Shown piece by piece: positions 43,311 through 51,534 of a stretch of 64,000 nt of DNA. This DNA is from Magnetospirillum molischianum DSM 120 (GTDB lineage: Bacteria > Pseudomonadota > Alphaproteobacteria > Rhodospirillales > Magnetospirillaceae), in assembly GCF_000294655.1 (NCBI RefSeq), contig NZ_CAHP01000009.1, positions 6,059 through 70,058 on the forward strand, written 5' to 3'. Each line of letters starts with the position of its first letter. Within the stretch, counting starts at the first letter, position 1. Below the pieces are notes generated by a model, which saw only the letters and a program-made list of their open reading frames with translations, had not been told where the DNA came from and made no database searches. A program made the position numbers and the translations under genes.

Positions 43311-43334
43311 TCATCCTTGGGCAGGGGGATGAGG

Positions 43335-44144
43335 ATGGTAACGGCGTTGCTGGCGGCTGCGGGGGGCCTGGCCAGCCTGTATCTTCTGATGTTGCTGGCT
43401 CTGGGACTGTTCCAGCGAGACATGATCTATCGGCCCGATCCCACCCGCACCGATCCCGCCGATATTGGCCTGAGCGAAATGCTGCCGGTGCCAGTTCGCG
43501 TCCATGACGGGCGGCTGATCACCTCATGGTATGCTCCACCGCTTCACCCCCACGCTCCCACCTTGGTCATGTTTCACGGCAATGCCGGAACCAACGCCAA
43601 ACGCGCCCACAAGGCCCGCTTTCTGCTTGATGCCGGATTCGGCGTATTCATGGTCGAATATCGCGGCTATGGCGGCAACAGCGGACAGCCCAGCGAAGCA
43701 GACCTGACCGCCGATGCCCGCGCCGTGCTGGAGTGGTTGGCCGGTCGCGGTGTTGGATCGGGACGTCTGGTTCTGTGCGGAGAATCGATTGGATCAGGCG
43801 TCGCCATGGCGATGACCCGAGAGATTGAACCACTGGCGGTGATTCTGGAATGTCCCTTCACCGCCCTGGCCGACCTTGCCCCGCCTTACGTCCCGACCGT
43901 GCTGGCCCGATGGCTGATGCGGGATCATTTCGACAATCTGACCAAGATCGCCGCGCTGAAGGCACCATTGCTGATTATCCACGGAGAACAGGACGACCTG
44001 ACCCCGCCCGCGATGGCCCGGACCCTGGTCGCCGCCGCCGGATCGGCCGACAAGGGGGCGGTGTTCCTCCCCCTCGCCCATCACAACGATTTATGGGAAC
44101 ACGGTGCGGAACGACCGATCCTCGATTTCCTGCGCCGCCTATAG
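43335..44144 (+). CDS. Alpha/beta hydrolase, BEM46/ABHD13-like
   Basis: The 269-residue protein starts with a hydrophobic membrane anchor (ALLAAAGGLASLYLLMLLALGL), followed by an alpha/beta hydrolase core: FHGNAGTNAKRAHKARFLLDAGFGVFMVEYRGYGGNSGQPSE, nucleophile elbow GESIGSG, and HGEQDDLTPPAMA plus LAHHNDLW for the Asp and His. It is the type often annotated as serine aminopeptidase or BEM46-like hydrolase; the substrate is unknown. The ATG at 43335 is best spaced from GGGGG. Confidence 0.85.
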   Translation: MVTALLAAAGGLASLYLLMLLALGLFQRDMIYRPDPTRTDPADIGLSEMLPVPVRVHDGRLITSWYAPPLHPHAPTLVMFHGNAGTNAKRAHKARFLLDAGFGVFMVEYRGYGGNSGQPSEADLTADARAVLEWLAGRGVGSGRLVLCGESIGSGVAMAMTREIEPLAVILECPFTALADLAPPYVPTVLARWLMRDHFDNLTKIAALKAPLLIIHGEQDDLTPPAMARTLVAAAGSADKGAVFLPLAHHNDLWEHGAERPILDFLRRL

Positions 44145-44168
44145 CCCATCGGGCCGATCGCTCCCCGA

Positions 44169-44204
44169 CACTCCCACCGGGCCGGAAAGACCCCGATGGG
44201 AGTG
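44169..44204. terminator. Hairpin between convergent hydrolase gene and korB
   Basis: CACTCCCA and TGGGAGTG arms, with further CGGG/CCCG pairing inside. No T-run; weak terminator candidate. Confidence 0.4.
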
Positions 44205-44224
44205 GGTGGAACCAACGAGAAACG

Positions 44225-45052
44225 CTATACCGCGAACTCGGCATCAAGATCGGCGATAGAGCATTCCGTCGAACGTGGCTTGACGAACGAGTCGCGATTG
44301 CCTCGGTACAGCACGCCCATATTGAAGCCATCGTCGGTCATCAGCCGCCGAGCCGCCTGAGCCGGATCGGACGTGGCGGGGAAGCCGGATTGCCGCACCA
44401 CGTTTTTCCAGTCGCGCTGTTCTTCGCGGAAGGTAATGCACGGTGACATCACGACGACGAAAGAAAAACCAGGATGACGGATCGCTTCGGCGATCAGTGC
44501 CGCCGTGCCGTTGGTATCACCGGAAAAAGCCCGCGCGATAAAATTGGCCCCGGAGGCCAAGGCAATGGCAAGAGGATGGAACGGAGTAACGCCGGTTCCA
44601 CCGGGCGGAGCCATCGCCGAAGCATCCCAATCGGCCTCGGTCGTGGGTGAAGGCTGGCCCTTGGTCATGCCATAGACCCGGTTATCCATCACCACATAGG
44701 TCATATCGACATTCCGGCGGCAGGCATGGATGAAGTGGTTGCCGCCGATCGAAAAACCATCGCCGTCGCCACCCGCGACCAGCACGGTCAGATCGGGCCG
44801 GGCCAGCTTCAGCCCCGCCCCCACCGCCAGGGCGCGACCATGGATCGAGTGGAAACCATAGGTGTTGGTGTAGGCCGGAATGCGTGACGAGCAACCGATC
44901 CCCGACACAACCGACGTCTGATGCGGAGCCAGTTCCAGATCGGCAAAAGCTTTGGCAATCGAGGACAGGACGCCGTAATCGCCGCATCCGGGACACCAGA
45001 CCGGCTTGACGTCGGACCGGAAATCCTTCGCGCTAAAAGTGGGAGCATTCAT
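44225..45052 (-). CDS. korB: 2-oxoacid:ferredoxin oxidoreductase beta subunit (2-oxoglutarate type)
   Basis: The 275-residue TPP subunit has VWCPGCGDYGVLSSIAKAF, GIGCSSR, HSIHGRALAVGAGLKLARPDLTV, GGDGDGFSIGGNHFIHACRRNVD and MDNRVYGMTKGQPSPTT. It decarboxylates a 2-oxoacid with ferredoxin, or runs in reverse to fix CO2. The layout (fused alpha next to beta) is that of KorAB or related enzymes; 2-oxoglutarate as substrate is inferred. It starts three bases after korA. Confidence 0.85.
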   Translation of the reverse strand: MNAPTFSAKDFRSDVKPVWCPGCGDYGVLSSIAKAFADLELAPHQTSVVSGIGCSSRIPAYTNTYGFHSIHGRALAVGAGLKLARPDLTVLVAGGDGDGFSIGGNHFIHACRRNVDMTYVVMDNRVYGMTKGQPSPTTEADWDASAMAPPGGTGVTPFHPLAIALASGANFIARAFSGDTNGTAALIAEAIRHPGFSFVVVMSPCITFREEQRDWKNVVRQSGFPATSDPAQAARRLMTDDGFNMGVLYRGNRDSFVKPRSTECSIADLDAEFAV

Positions 45053-45055
45053 GAC

Positions 45056-46789
45056 TTACTTCCCCATCGCAAGAAGGCGGGCATGGATCTCGCCTGGGCG
45101 GATCGGCAACGGACCGGGACGGCTCAACAGGTCGGGCCGGGCGGGCAGATCGTACTCGCCGCGCAGATAGCGGTTGAACTGGCCGAGATGGCTTTGTTCC
45201 ACCACCAGAATCCGGCGCACCCCGTCAAGGGCACGAGCCATCTCCTCGGGCCGGATGGGATAAAGCAGACGCGGCGCGATCAGGCGGGCGTTGACGCCAT
45301 CGGCACGGGCACGGTGAACGGCCTCACGCGCGGCACCGGTGCACGACCCCCAGGTGATGACAGCGATCTCACCCTCGCCTTCGATCGTCGCCCAATGCGG
45401 CCCGTAATCATGCAAGACCAACTTACGCAGACGCTTGTCAAGCTGACGGAAGTGGTCGGACGCCTGCGACGACGGCGTACCGGATTCGGCATGTTCGAGT
45501 CCGTCGGCGGTATACTGACAGCCAGGAGTACCGGGAACCGGCATTGGCGACACACCCGTATTGGTAAGGGCGTAGCGCTTGAACGTCTCGCCCTCTTCTG
45601 GCGTGCGGGCGATCTCGCGATTGGCGAAAAACGGGCTGGCTGCCGCCGGATCGATCACGGCGCGGCTTTGCCCCAGAGACTGATCTGACAGCACGATACA
45701 GGGGGCCTGCATCGCCTCGGCCAGATGGACCGCCCACTGAGTGGTAAACAGACAATCGCCGATCGATTGCGGCGCGACCACCAGATGCGGCGCATCGCCA
45801 TGCAAGCCGTAAAGGGCGATGTTAAGATCGGATTGCTCGGACTTGGTGGGGATGCCGGTCGAAGGGCCGCCACGCTGAACGTCAAGCACCACCACGGGGG
45901 TCTCGGACGACACAGCCAGCCCCAGCCCTTCGGTCATCAAAGCCAGACCTGGACCCGCGGTAGCGGTAATCGAGGCATCGCCGCCGAACGAAGCGCCGAT
46001 ACACATGTTGATCGATGCGAGTTCGTCCTCGGCCTGAACAAAGACACCGCCAATCTTGGGCAGAGCGGCGCTGAGATACTCCAACGATTCAGTGGCGGGC
46101 GTGATCGGATAGGCGGCACAGAAACGGATGCCACCCCGGATCGCGCCCAACCCGGCGGCATGATTGCCCGAGATGGTCCACCGTCCCCCATGACGGGGCA
46201 AGGCGGGATGAAGCTTGCGACAGTTCGCCACCAGGGAATCGCCGGTTTCGGCACCATGGCGCACCGCCGCCAGCGAGGCTTCGAACGCGTCGGCGTGCTT
46301 TTTCTTCAGAGACTTACCCAGCACTTCCGCTACCGGCTCGACACCCAACCCGATCAGCGCAGCGACAACGCCAAGTGCAATCATGTTGGGTCGGCCGCCA
46401 GGAATCGTTTGGGCCAGATCCTTCATCGGCAGATCGACGATACGGGCACCCGAACGCGTGAGAACTTCGGGCACCTCGCCTGCGGCAGGGTCGGCCAGAA
46501 TGAGGCTTTCGCCATTCAACGGCAGTTCGGCGGCAAAGCGGGCGACATTCAACCAGTCAATCGCCAGCAGGATCTGGAACGTGTCGTCTACGGAAGTGAT
46601 CGGCTCGGCCGACAGGCGCAACAGCGCCGCTGCCTCACCACCGCGAATTTGCGGGCCGGAGGAACGGCTGAACAGCGCGTAGTAACCGGCCTGAGCTGCG
46701 GCATCCACCAACATGTTGGCAGCTGTCATCACCCCGGCACCACCGCTGCCGCACAAGGCGATCGAGACTGAACCTGAACTGATCGTCAT
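45056..46789 (-). CDS. korA: 2-oxoacid:ferredoxin oxidoreductase alpha subunit with fused gamma domain
   Basis: The 577-residue protein joins an N-terminal gamma domain (IALCGSGGAGVMTAANMLVDAA, SSGPQIRGGEAAALLRLS) to an alpha (pyrimidine) domain with CAAYPITPATESLEYLSAALP, QAEDELASINMCIGASFGG and QRGGPSTGIPTKSEQSDL. This order is found in KorA-type enzymes. With korB it forms the whole enzyme, lacking its own ferredoxin-like delta subunit, so the divergent ferredoxin gene at 47217 is the likely partner. Confidence 0.87.
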   Translation of the reverse strand: MTISSGSVSIALCGSGGAGVMTAANMLVDAAAQAGYYALFSRSSGPQIRGGEAAALLRLSAEPITSVDDTFQILLAIDWLNVARFAAELPLNGESLILADPAAGEVPEVLTRSGARIVDLPMKDLAQTIPGGRPNMIALGVVAALIGLGVEPVAEVLGKSLKKKHADAFEASLAAVRHGAETGDSLVANCRKLHPALPRHGGRWTISGNHAAGLGAIRGGIRFCAAYPITPATESLEYLSAALPKIGGVFVQAEDELASINMCIGASFGGDASITATAGPGLALMTEGLGLAVSSETPVVVLDVQRGGPSTGIPTKSEQSDLNIALYGLHGDAPHLVVAPQSIGDCLFTTQWAVHLAEAMQAPCIVLSDQSLGQSRAVIDPAAASPFFANREIARTPEEGETFKRYALTNTGVSPMPVPGTPGCQYTADGLEHAESGTPSSQASDHFRQLDKRLRKLVLHDYGPHWATIEGEGEIAVITWGSCTGAAREAVHRARADGVNARLIAPRLLYPIRPEEMARALDGVRRILVVEQSHLGQFNRYLRGEYDLPARPDLLSRPGPLPIRPGEIHARLLAMGK

Positions 46790-47216
46790 ATGGTTACGTC
46801 CCCTCGGAATCTTGGCCCCCCGGTTCCGATCACTGTTCCGAAGGTCCTGGCCACGTCGTTACGTCTGGCATCGCGCCGCGCGGGCAAACCGGCGCGACTC
46901 GCCCCGTCTCTGCTCACCAGGACGAATCCGCCCCTCTGCCTCTTCTGACCTGGAGGCCATAAGCTCGGCGATAATGTCGCCGGAACAGGTGGGGGGCCGG
47001 GCGAAAGCTCGGGGTCGGCTATAATAGCTGGGGTATTCACACTGAGCGAGCGGGATTTGCGCCAATTACGCAAAGGAAAACCCCAAAGGGAATCCGGTTG
47101 CATTGGCCACGTCCAAACCGATATACGCCGAAGGGACCGGCGTCGCTCTATGGCGCGCGCCATCCGCCCTTCGCACACACAGCGGGAGGGCTTCGACGAG
47201 AAGAGAGGAACGCAAG
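46790..47216. promoter_or_regulatory. Divergent promoter region of korAB and the ferredoxin gene
   Basis: No convincing gene in 427 bp. It contains an inverted repeat TTTGCG-N7-CGCAAA (47056-47074), a candidate binding site for an FNR-like or other dimeric regulator, located between the two divergent units. The ferredoxin start is preceded by AGAGAGGAA. Confidence 0.4.
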
Positions 47217-47456
47217 ATGTCCCTGAAGATCAATGACGATTGCACCAGCTGCGATGCCTGCGTCTCGGCCTGTCCTAACGACGCCATTTCCTCCGGCGAC
47301 GTGATCTACGTCATCGCAGCCGACCGCTGCACCGAATGCGTCGGAGCCGAAGATAGCCCTCAGTGCCAGTTGGTCTGTCCCGCCGACGCCATCATCGCCG
47401 GTGTCGCCGAAAGCAAGGATGCGCTGATGGCCAAGTACCAATCTCTGCACGGCTGA
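47217..47456 (+). CDS. 2[4Fe-4S] ferredoxin (YfhL/Alvin type)
   Basis: The 79-residue protein has the first cluster motif CTSCDACVSACP and the second CTECVGAEDSPQC...VCP, in which a longer loop separates the second and third Cys. This insertion is typical of the Alvin-type ferredoxins. It can carry low-potential electrons for KorAB or NifJ. The start at 47217 follows a good ribosome-binding site. It is divergent from korAB and ends at a strong terminator. Confidence 0.9.
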   Translation: MSLKINDDCTSCDACVSACPNDAISSGDVIYVIAADRCTECVGAEDSPQCQLVCPADAIIAGVAESKDALMAKYQSLHG

Positions 47457-47474
47457 CCTCCGCCGGTCGAACAA

Positions 47475-47505
47475 CCCCGCCGAAGCGATTCGGCGGGGTT
47501 TGTTT
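47475..47505 (+). terminator. Intrinsic terminator after the ferredoxin gene
   Basis: Stem CCCCGCCGAA / TTCGGCGGGG followed by TTTGTTT. Confidence 0.85.
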
Positions 47506-47527
47506 ATGGGCAGAGGGACAGAATCAT

Positions 47528-47701
47528 CTACTCGGATACGGGAGGCGCATTCTTCGTATCGGGTCCGGTGGTCGAGGCGGCTTCGGTCTCGGGAGATTGC
47601 GGGGAGGGTTCGGACCGGGCACGGCTTTGCGCCTTGCGCCGGGCTAGATTGGCCCGCAACGCCTCAGCCTGACGGGCCTCACGATTGGCCGACGCACTCA
47701 T
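47528..47701 (-). CDS. 57-residue hydrophilic protein coupled to the hemerythrin-REC gene
   Basis: The start ATG at 47701 overlaps the stop of the hemerythrin-response regulator gene (ATGA), which indicates translational coupling. The protein is basic in the first half (NREARQAEALRANLARRKAQSRAR) and Pro/Ser/Thr/Glu-rich in the second, without membrane segments. I do not recognise the family. An earlier in-frame ATG would extend it into the upstream gene. Confidence 0.55.
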   Translation of the reverse strand: MSASANREARQAEALRANLARRKAQSRARSEPSPQSPETEAASTTGPDTKNAPPVSE

Positions 47702-48567
47702 GACCGTCTCCTGCTCTGCAAGATCAACTGAGCGATACATTCCAGCAGAGTACCGGCAGCGATCGGCTTGCGCATAAAATCGTCGGCTCCGGCAGCCAAG
47801 GCGACGTCACGCCGCTCCGGCCCTTCATAGGCTGACAGCATCAGCACCGGCAAGGCCGACGACACACCCCCCGAGGTTCGTATCCAGCGCACCAGATCAA
47901 GGCCGCTTTCGTCGCCGATATGCCAGTCCGAGATCACCAGCCCGAAACCACCCGCGTTCAGCGCTGCCCGCGCCTCGTCAATGCCGGCGACAATCGTCAC
48001 ACCGCCGATTCCGACGGCCCACAGGATGGTCGAGAGAATTTCGCGGAAGTTCAGATTGTCATCGACCACCAGAACGCGCAACCGCCGCCAATCTACCGAA
48101 GAGTCTTCGTCCGACGAAAGACTGTCTCCGCCCAGCGGCCTTACGCCGCCCGCATCCAGGGCTTCACGGTGCCCGACCAGACTGGTGCGATACCCCATGT
48201 CCGAAGTGCAGATATGGTCGATCAGCCAGCGATTGAGAAAGGTCAGGCAATCGCGGGCGCGAACGCTGGTCTGATCGGCTTCATACCGGCGCTGGAGCCG
48301 CTCGACCTGCTCGACAAACCCGACATGGGTCTGCCGATGCTGATCGAGCAGCGGAAAACGGCACGCCCGCATCATCCGTTCCTCGCGGTCGAAATGACTC
48401 GAGGCGTATTCCTCCAGCGCCCGGAGAACACTGCCGACAGCGGCGTATTCCTCGGCATCCCCAATCGAGCGTTGAAGATGATTGATGAGGCCGATCAGGA
48501 TGCGGTGATCCGCATCCAGGATCGGAACCCCGACACTCATCATCTCGCTCCAGTGGATGCCGCTCAT
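47698..48567 (-). CDS. Bacteriohemerythrin fused to a response-regulator receiver domain
   Basis: Residues 1-130 form a hemerythrin domain with the full diiron set: His21, His58, Glu62, His77, His81, His118 and Asp123 (DADH, HFDREE, HRQTH, HICTSD). A CheY-like receiver follows from about residue 162 (VLVVDDNLNFREIL, phospho-acceptor Asp in LVISDWHIGDESG, Lys in DDFMRKP). No output domain is present. O2 or NO binding at the diiron site could be linked to phosphorelay or chemotaxis; that is inference. Confidence 0.88.
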   Translation of the reverse strand: MSGIHWSEMMSVGVPILDADHRILIGLINHLQRSIGDAEEYAAVGSVLRALEEYASSHFDREERMMRACRFPLLDQHRQTHVGFVEQVERLQRRYEADQTSVRARDCLTFLNRWLIDHICTSDMGYRTSLVGHREALDAGGVRPLGGDSLSSDEDSSVDWRRLRVLVVDDNLNFREILSTILWAVGIGGVTIVAGIDEARAALNAGGFGLVISDWHIGDESGLDLVRWIRTSGGVSSALPVLMLSAYEGPERRDVALAAGADDFMRKPIAAGTLLECIAQLILQSRRRS

Positions 48568-48587
48568 GTGCTAAATATCAACCCACC

Positions 48588-50429
48588 CTAGCGTTCCACC
48601 TGAGAAACATCGCGAACCGCGCCGCGTGCCGCGCTGGTGGTCATCGCGGCATAGGCCCGAAGCGCGGGGGAAACCTGGCGGTCGCGATTGACCGGCTTCC
48701 AAGCCCCCTTGCCTTTGCCCGCCCGCCGGGTTTCGAGTTCAGAATCGTCAACGCGGACAGCAATACAGCGATTGGGAATATCGATATCGATTATATCGCC
48801 TGACTGGACCAGTCCGATAGCGCCGCCTTCGGCCGCTTCGGGTGAAACGTGCCCGATCGACAGACCCGAGGTGCCGCCAGAGAAGCGGCCATCGGTGATC
48901 AAGGCACAGACCTTGCCCAGTCCCATGCTCTTCAGGTAGCTGGTGGGATAGAGCATTTCCTGCATGCCGGGGCCGCCCTTCGGACCTTCATAACGAACGA
49001 TCACGACGTCGCCGGACTTGACCTCGCCGCCGAGAATCTTGGCGACGGCCTCTTCCTGGCTTTCGCAAATCACCGCCGGGCCGGAGAAGGTCAGGTTCTT
49101 TTCGTCAACCCCAGCGGTTTTGACGATGCACCCATCGACCGCGAGGTTGCCGAACAGCACCGCCAACCCGCCATCTTTCGAGAAAGCGTGCTCGGCCGAA
49201 CGGATCACGCCTTTGGCGCGGTCGGTATCAAGCGAAGCCCAGCGGCGGTTCTGTCCGAAAGCCTGAGTGGTGCGGAAGCCTCCGGGCGCGGCGCGATACA
49301 GCGTATGAACGGCGCGGTCGTCGCTGCGCAAAATATCCCACTGGTCGATCGCCTCGCCCAGAGTGGCCGTGTGAACCGTCGGGCCATCGCGATGGATCAG
49401 CCCGGCGCGGTCAAGCTCGCCCAGAATGCCAAAAATGCCGCCAGCGCGATGAACATCTTCGATATGAACATCGGGAACGTTGGGGGCGACCTTGCACAGA
49501 CAGGGTACACGACGACTCAGCCGGTCGATGTCGGCCATACCGAAATCGACCTCGGCCTCTTGGGCCGCCGCTAACAAATGAAGAACAGTGTTGGTTGATC
49601 CGCCCATCGCGATATCGAGCGTCATCGCGTTCTCGAACGCCGCCTTGGTGGCAATCGAGCGCGGCAAAACGCTGGCATCGTCCTGTTCGTACCAGCGCTT
49701 GCACAGATCGACGATGCGGCGGCCGGATTCGAGGAACAGATCCTTGCGGTCGGCATGGGTGGCGACAACGGTGCCATTGCCGGGCAGGCCAAGCCCCAGC
49801 GCCTCGATCAGACAGTTCATCGAATTGGCGGTGAACATCCCCGAACAGGAACCGCAGGTCGGGCAGCTTCCACGCTCGTAGGCCAGCGCATCCTCGTCCG
49901 AGACCGAACTGTCCGCTCCCTTGATCATCGCGTCGATCAGATCGACGGCATGGGTCTTGCCGCCCACCGTCACCTTGCCCGCCTCCATCGGCCCTCCCGA
50001 GACGAAGATGGTCGGGATGTTGAGGCGCAGACTGGCCATCATCATGCCGGGAGTAATCTTGTCGCAGTTCGAGATGCAGACCAGCGCATCGGCACAATGT
50101 GCATTGGCCATATACTCGACCGAATCGGCGATCAGATCGCGCGACGGCAGCGAGTACAGCATCCCGGAATGCCCCATCGCGATGCCATCATCAATGGCGA
50201 TGGTATCGAATTCCTTGGCGACACCACCGGCCTTTTCGATCTCGCGCGCCACCATCTGTCCCAAATCCTTCAGATGGACGTGACCGGGCACGAACTGGGT
50301 GAAGGAATTGACCACGGCGATGATCGGCTTACCGAAATCCTCGTCGGTCATCCCGGTGGCCCGCCACAGGCCACGGGCACCCGACATATTGCGGCCATGG
50401 GTGGAGGTACGGGAACGATAGGGAGGCAT
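48588..50429 (-). CDS. ilvD: Dihydroxy-acid dehydratase
   Basis: The 613-residue enzyme makes the 2-oxoacid precursors of valine, leucine and isoleucine. Cluster-binding cysteines lie in [11 protein letters not shown] and [16 protein letters not shown], and [23 protein letters not shown] is the C-terminal signature. The Fe-S cluster is oxygen-labile. It is the E. coli-type long IlvD. Confidence 0.95.
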   Translation of the reverse strand: MPPYRSRTSTHGRNMSGARGLWRATGMTDEDFGKPIIAVVNSFTQFVPGHVHLKDLGQMVAREIEKAGGVAKEFDTIAIDDGIAMGHSGMLYSLPSRDLIADSVEYMANAHCADALVCISNCDKITPGMMMASLRLNIPTIFVSGGPMEAGKVTVGGKTHAVDLIDAMIKGADSSVSDEDALAYERGSCPTCGSCSGMFTANSMNCLIEALGLGLPGNGTVVATHADRKDLFLESGRRIVDLCKRWYEQDDASVLPRSIATKAAFENAMTLDIAMGGSTNTVLHLLAAAQEAEVDFGMADIDRLSRRVPCLCKVAPNVPDVHIEDVHRAGGIFGILGELDRAGLIHRDGPTVHTATLGEAIDQWDILRSDDRAVHTLYRAAPGGFRTTQAFGQNRRWASLDTDRAKGVIRSAEHAFSKDGGLAVLFGNLAVDGCIVKTAGVDEKNLTFSGPAVICESQEEAVAKILGGEVKSGDVVIVRYEGPKGGPGMQEMLYPTSYLKSMGLGKVCALITDGRFSGGTSGLSIGHVSPEAAEGGAIGLVQSGDIIDIDIPNRCIAVRVDDSELETRRAGKGKGAWKPVNRDRQVSPALRAYAAMTTSAARGAVRDVSQVER

Positions 50430-50492
50430 GGCGGTACGATCCTTTCACGGAGCCGGACGGCTCGCGTCCGGATTTTTAAGTCTAAATCTGGC

Positions 50493-50840
50493 TCAGGCGC
50501 GCAGTTCTTCGGGATTGTCTATACCCAGGCGTCGAGCCTCGGCGTCGAACGCCTCTCGGTACAGCGGGAAGGCGCGGGTCTTGGTGATTGCCTCGCCCGT
50601 GCGGGCATGCGTAAAGGTCTCGCGCTTCAGCAACGGGTGAGCCGCCGTGTCGGGGCAAGCATCGCCCTCGGCGATCAGCGCCTTCAATTGCGCGGTCAGA
50701 CCGGCGACATGACAGGCTTCGAGATCGGCGTCGGCGTGCATCTCCTCAAGCTCGACACGCAGGGTCTCGACCTCTTGGCGCAGGGCGGCAAGTTCCGCCC
50801 GCAGTTCGGCGCGTTCGATGGCGGCTTCCATATCGTCCAT
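50493..50840 (-). CDS. Coiled-coil protein of unknown function
   Basis: The 115-residue protein starts with a long heptad-rich helix (residues 3-35, with AELRAELAALRQEVETLRVELEEM) and continues with LTAQLKALIAEGD and a C-terminal part rich in charged and aromatic residues (FTHARTGEAITKTRAFPLYREAFDAEARRLG). It begins four bases after the HAD gene stop and has GGAG upstream, so it is in that operon. No family recognised. Confidence 0.55.
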   Translation of the reverse strand: MDDMEAAIERAELRAELAALRQEVETLRVELEEMHADADLEACHVAGLTAQLKALIAEGDACPDTAAHPLLKRETFTHARTGEAITKTRAFPLYREAFDAEARRLGIDNPEELRA

Positions 50841-50844
50841 AATC

Positions 50845-51534
50845 TTAAGCTCCAAGTATGTCGGCAAGGTTATCCAAGGACGCGAGCACAACGTCCGGGC
50901 CACAGGGAAGCCGCTCTTGCGGCACCCCTGCCCGGTTGATCCAGACAACCTTAAATCCGAATGACGCGGCACCGGCCACATCCCAACCGTTGCCGGAAAC
51001 GAAACAAATCTCTGCCGGCGTGCAGCCGAACCGTTCGACCGCCAGCGCATAAACCGAGGGATGCGGCTTGAAGCGACCAACGGACTCGACCGATAGAACC
51101 GCATCCAACCGATCCGTCAAACCGGCTGCGCCAATTCCAGCGGTCAACATCGTAACCGAGCCGTTCGATAAAATCGCGGTCTTCAGCTCGGCGGCGCGCA
51201 GCCGGTCCAGCATGGCGGGCACCTCGGGATACGGACAAGGGGCCATCCATGCCTGCATCATCCGCGCACGAAGCGCGGGATCGTCCAACCCGAAGCTCGA
51301 CAGGGCGTAGTCAAGCGCATCACTGGTCACCGTCCAGAAATCGGCGTGCTGCCCCATCAGGGTCCGCAACCAGCTATACTCAAGCTGCTTGCGTCGCCAC
51401 AAATCCATCAGCGGCGCAGTCTTATCACCCAGGGCCGCCGCGAATTCCGTCGAAAGATCGCCCAAATTCATCACGGTGCCGTAAGCGTCGAAAACGCAGG
51501 CCCGGACAGAGGCTAAGGACGGATGAGCGGTCAC
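50845..51534 (-). CDS. HAD-superfamily hydrolase, haloacid dehalogenase type II
   Basis: The 229-residue protein shows the four HAD motifs: VFDAYGTVMNL (nucleophile Asp), ILSNGSV (Ser/Thr), FKPHPSVY (Lys) and FVSGNGWDVAGAASFGF (Asp pair). The W at ATRG-type positions and the overall order resemble L-2-haloacid dehalogenases, though real substrates are often phosphorylated metabolites. It overlaps the transglycosylase gene by four bases. Confidence 0.85.
   Translation of the reverse strand: MTAHPSLASVRACVFDAYGTVMNLGDLSTEFAAALGDKTAPLMDLWRRKQLEYSWLRTLMGQHADFWTVTSDALDYALSSFGLDDPALRARMMQAWMAPCPYPEVPAMLDRLRAAELKTAILSNGSVTMLTAGIGAAGLTDRLDAVLSVESVGRFKPHPSVYALAVERFGCTPAEICFVSGNGWDVAGAASFGFKVVWINRAGVPQERLPCGPDVVLASLDNLADILGA

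Noticed and set aside
46786-47178. 130-residue minus-strand frame in the korA-ferredoxin spacer
   Set aside because: Low-complexity Arg/Pro-rich translation with no motif; it overlaps the korA start and covers the divergent promoter region.
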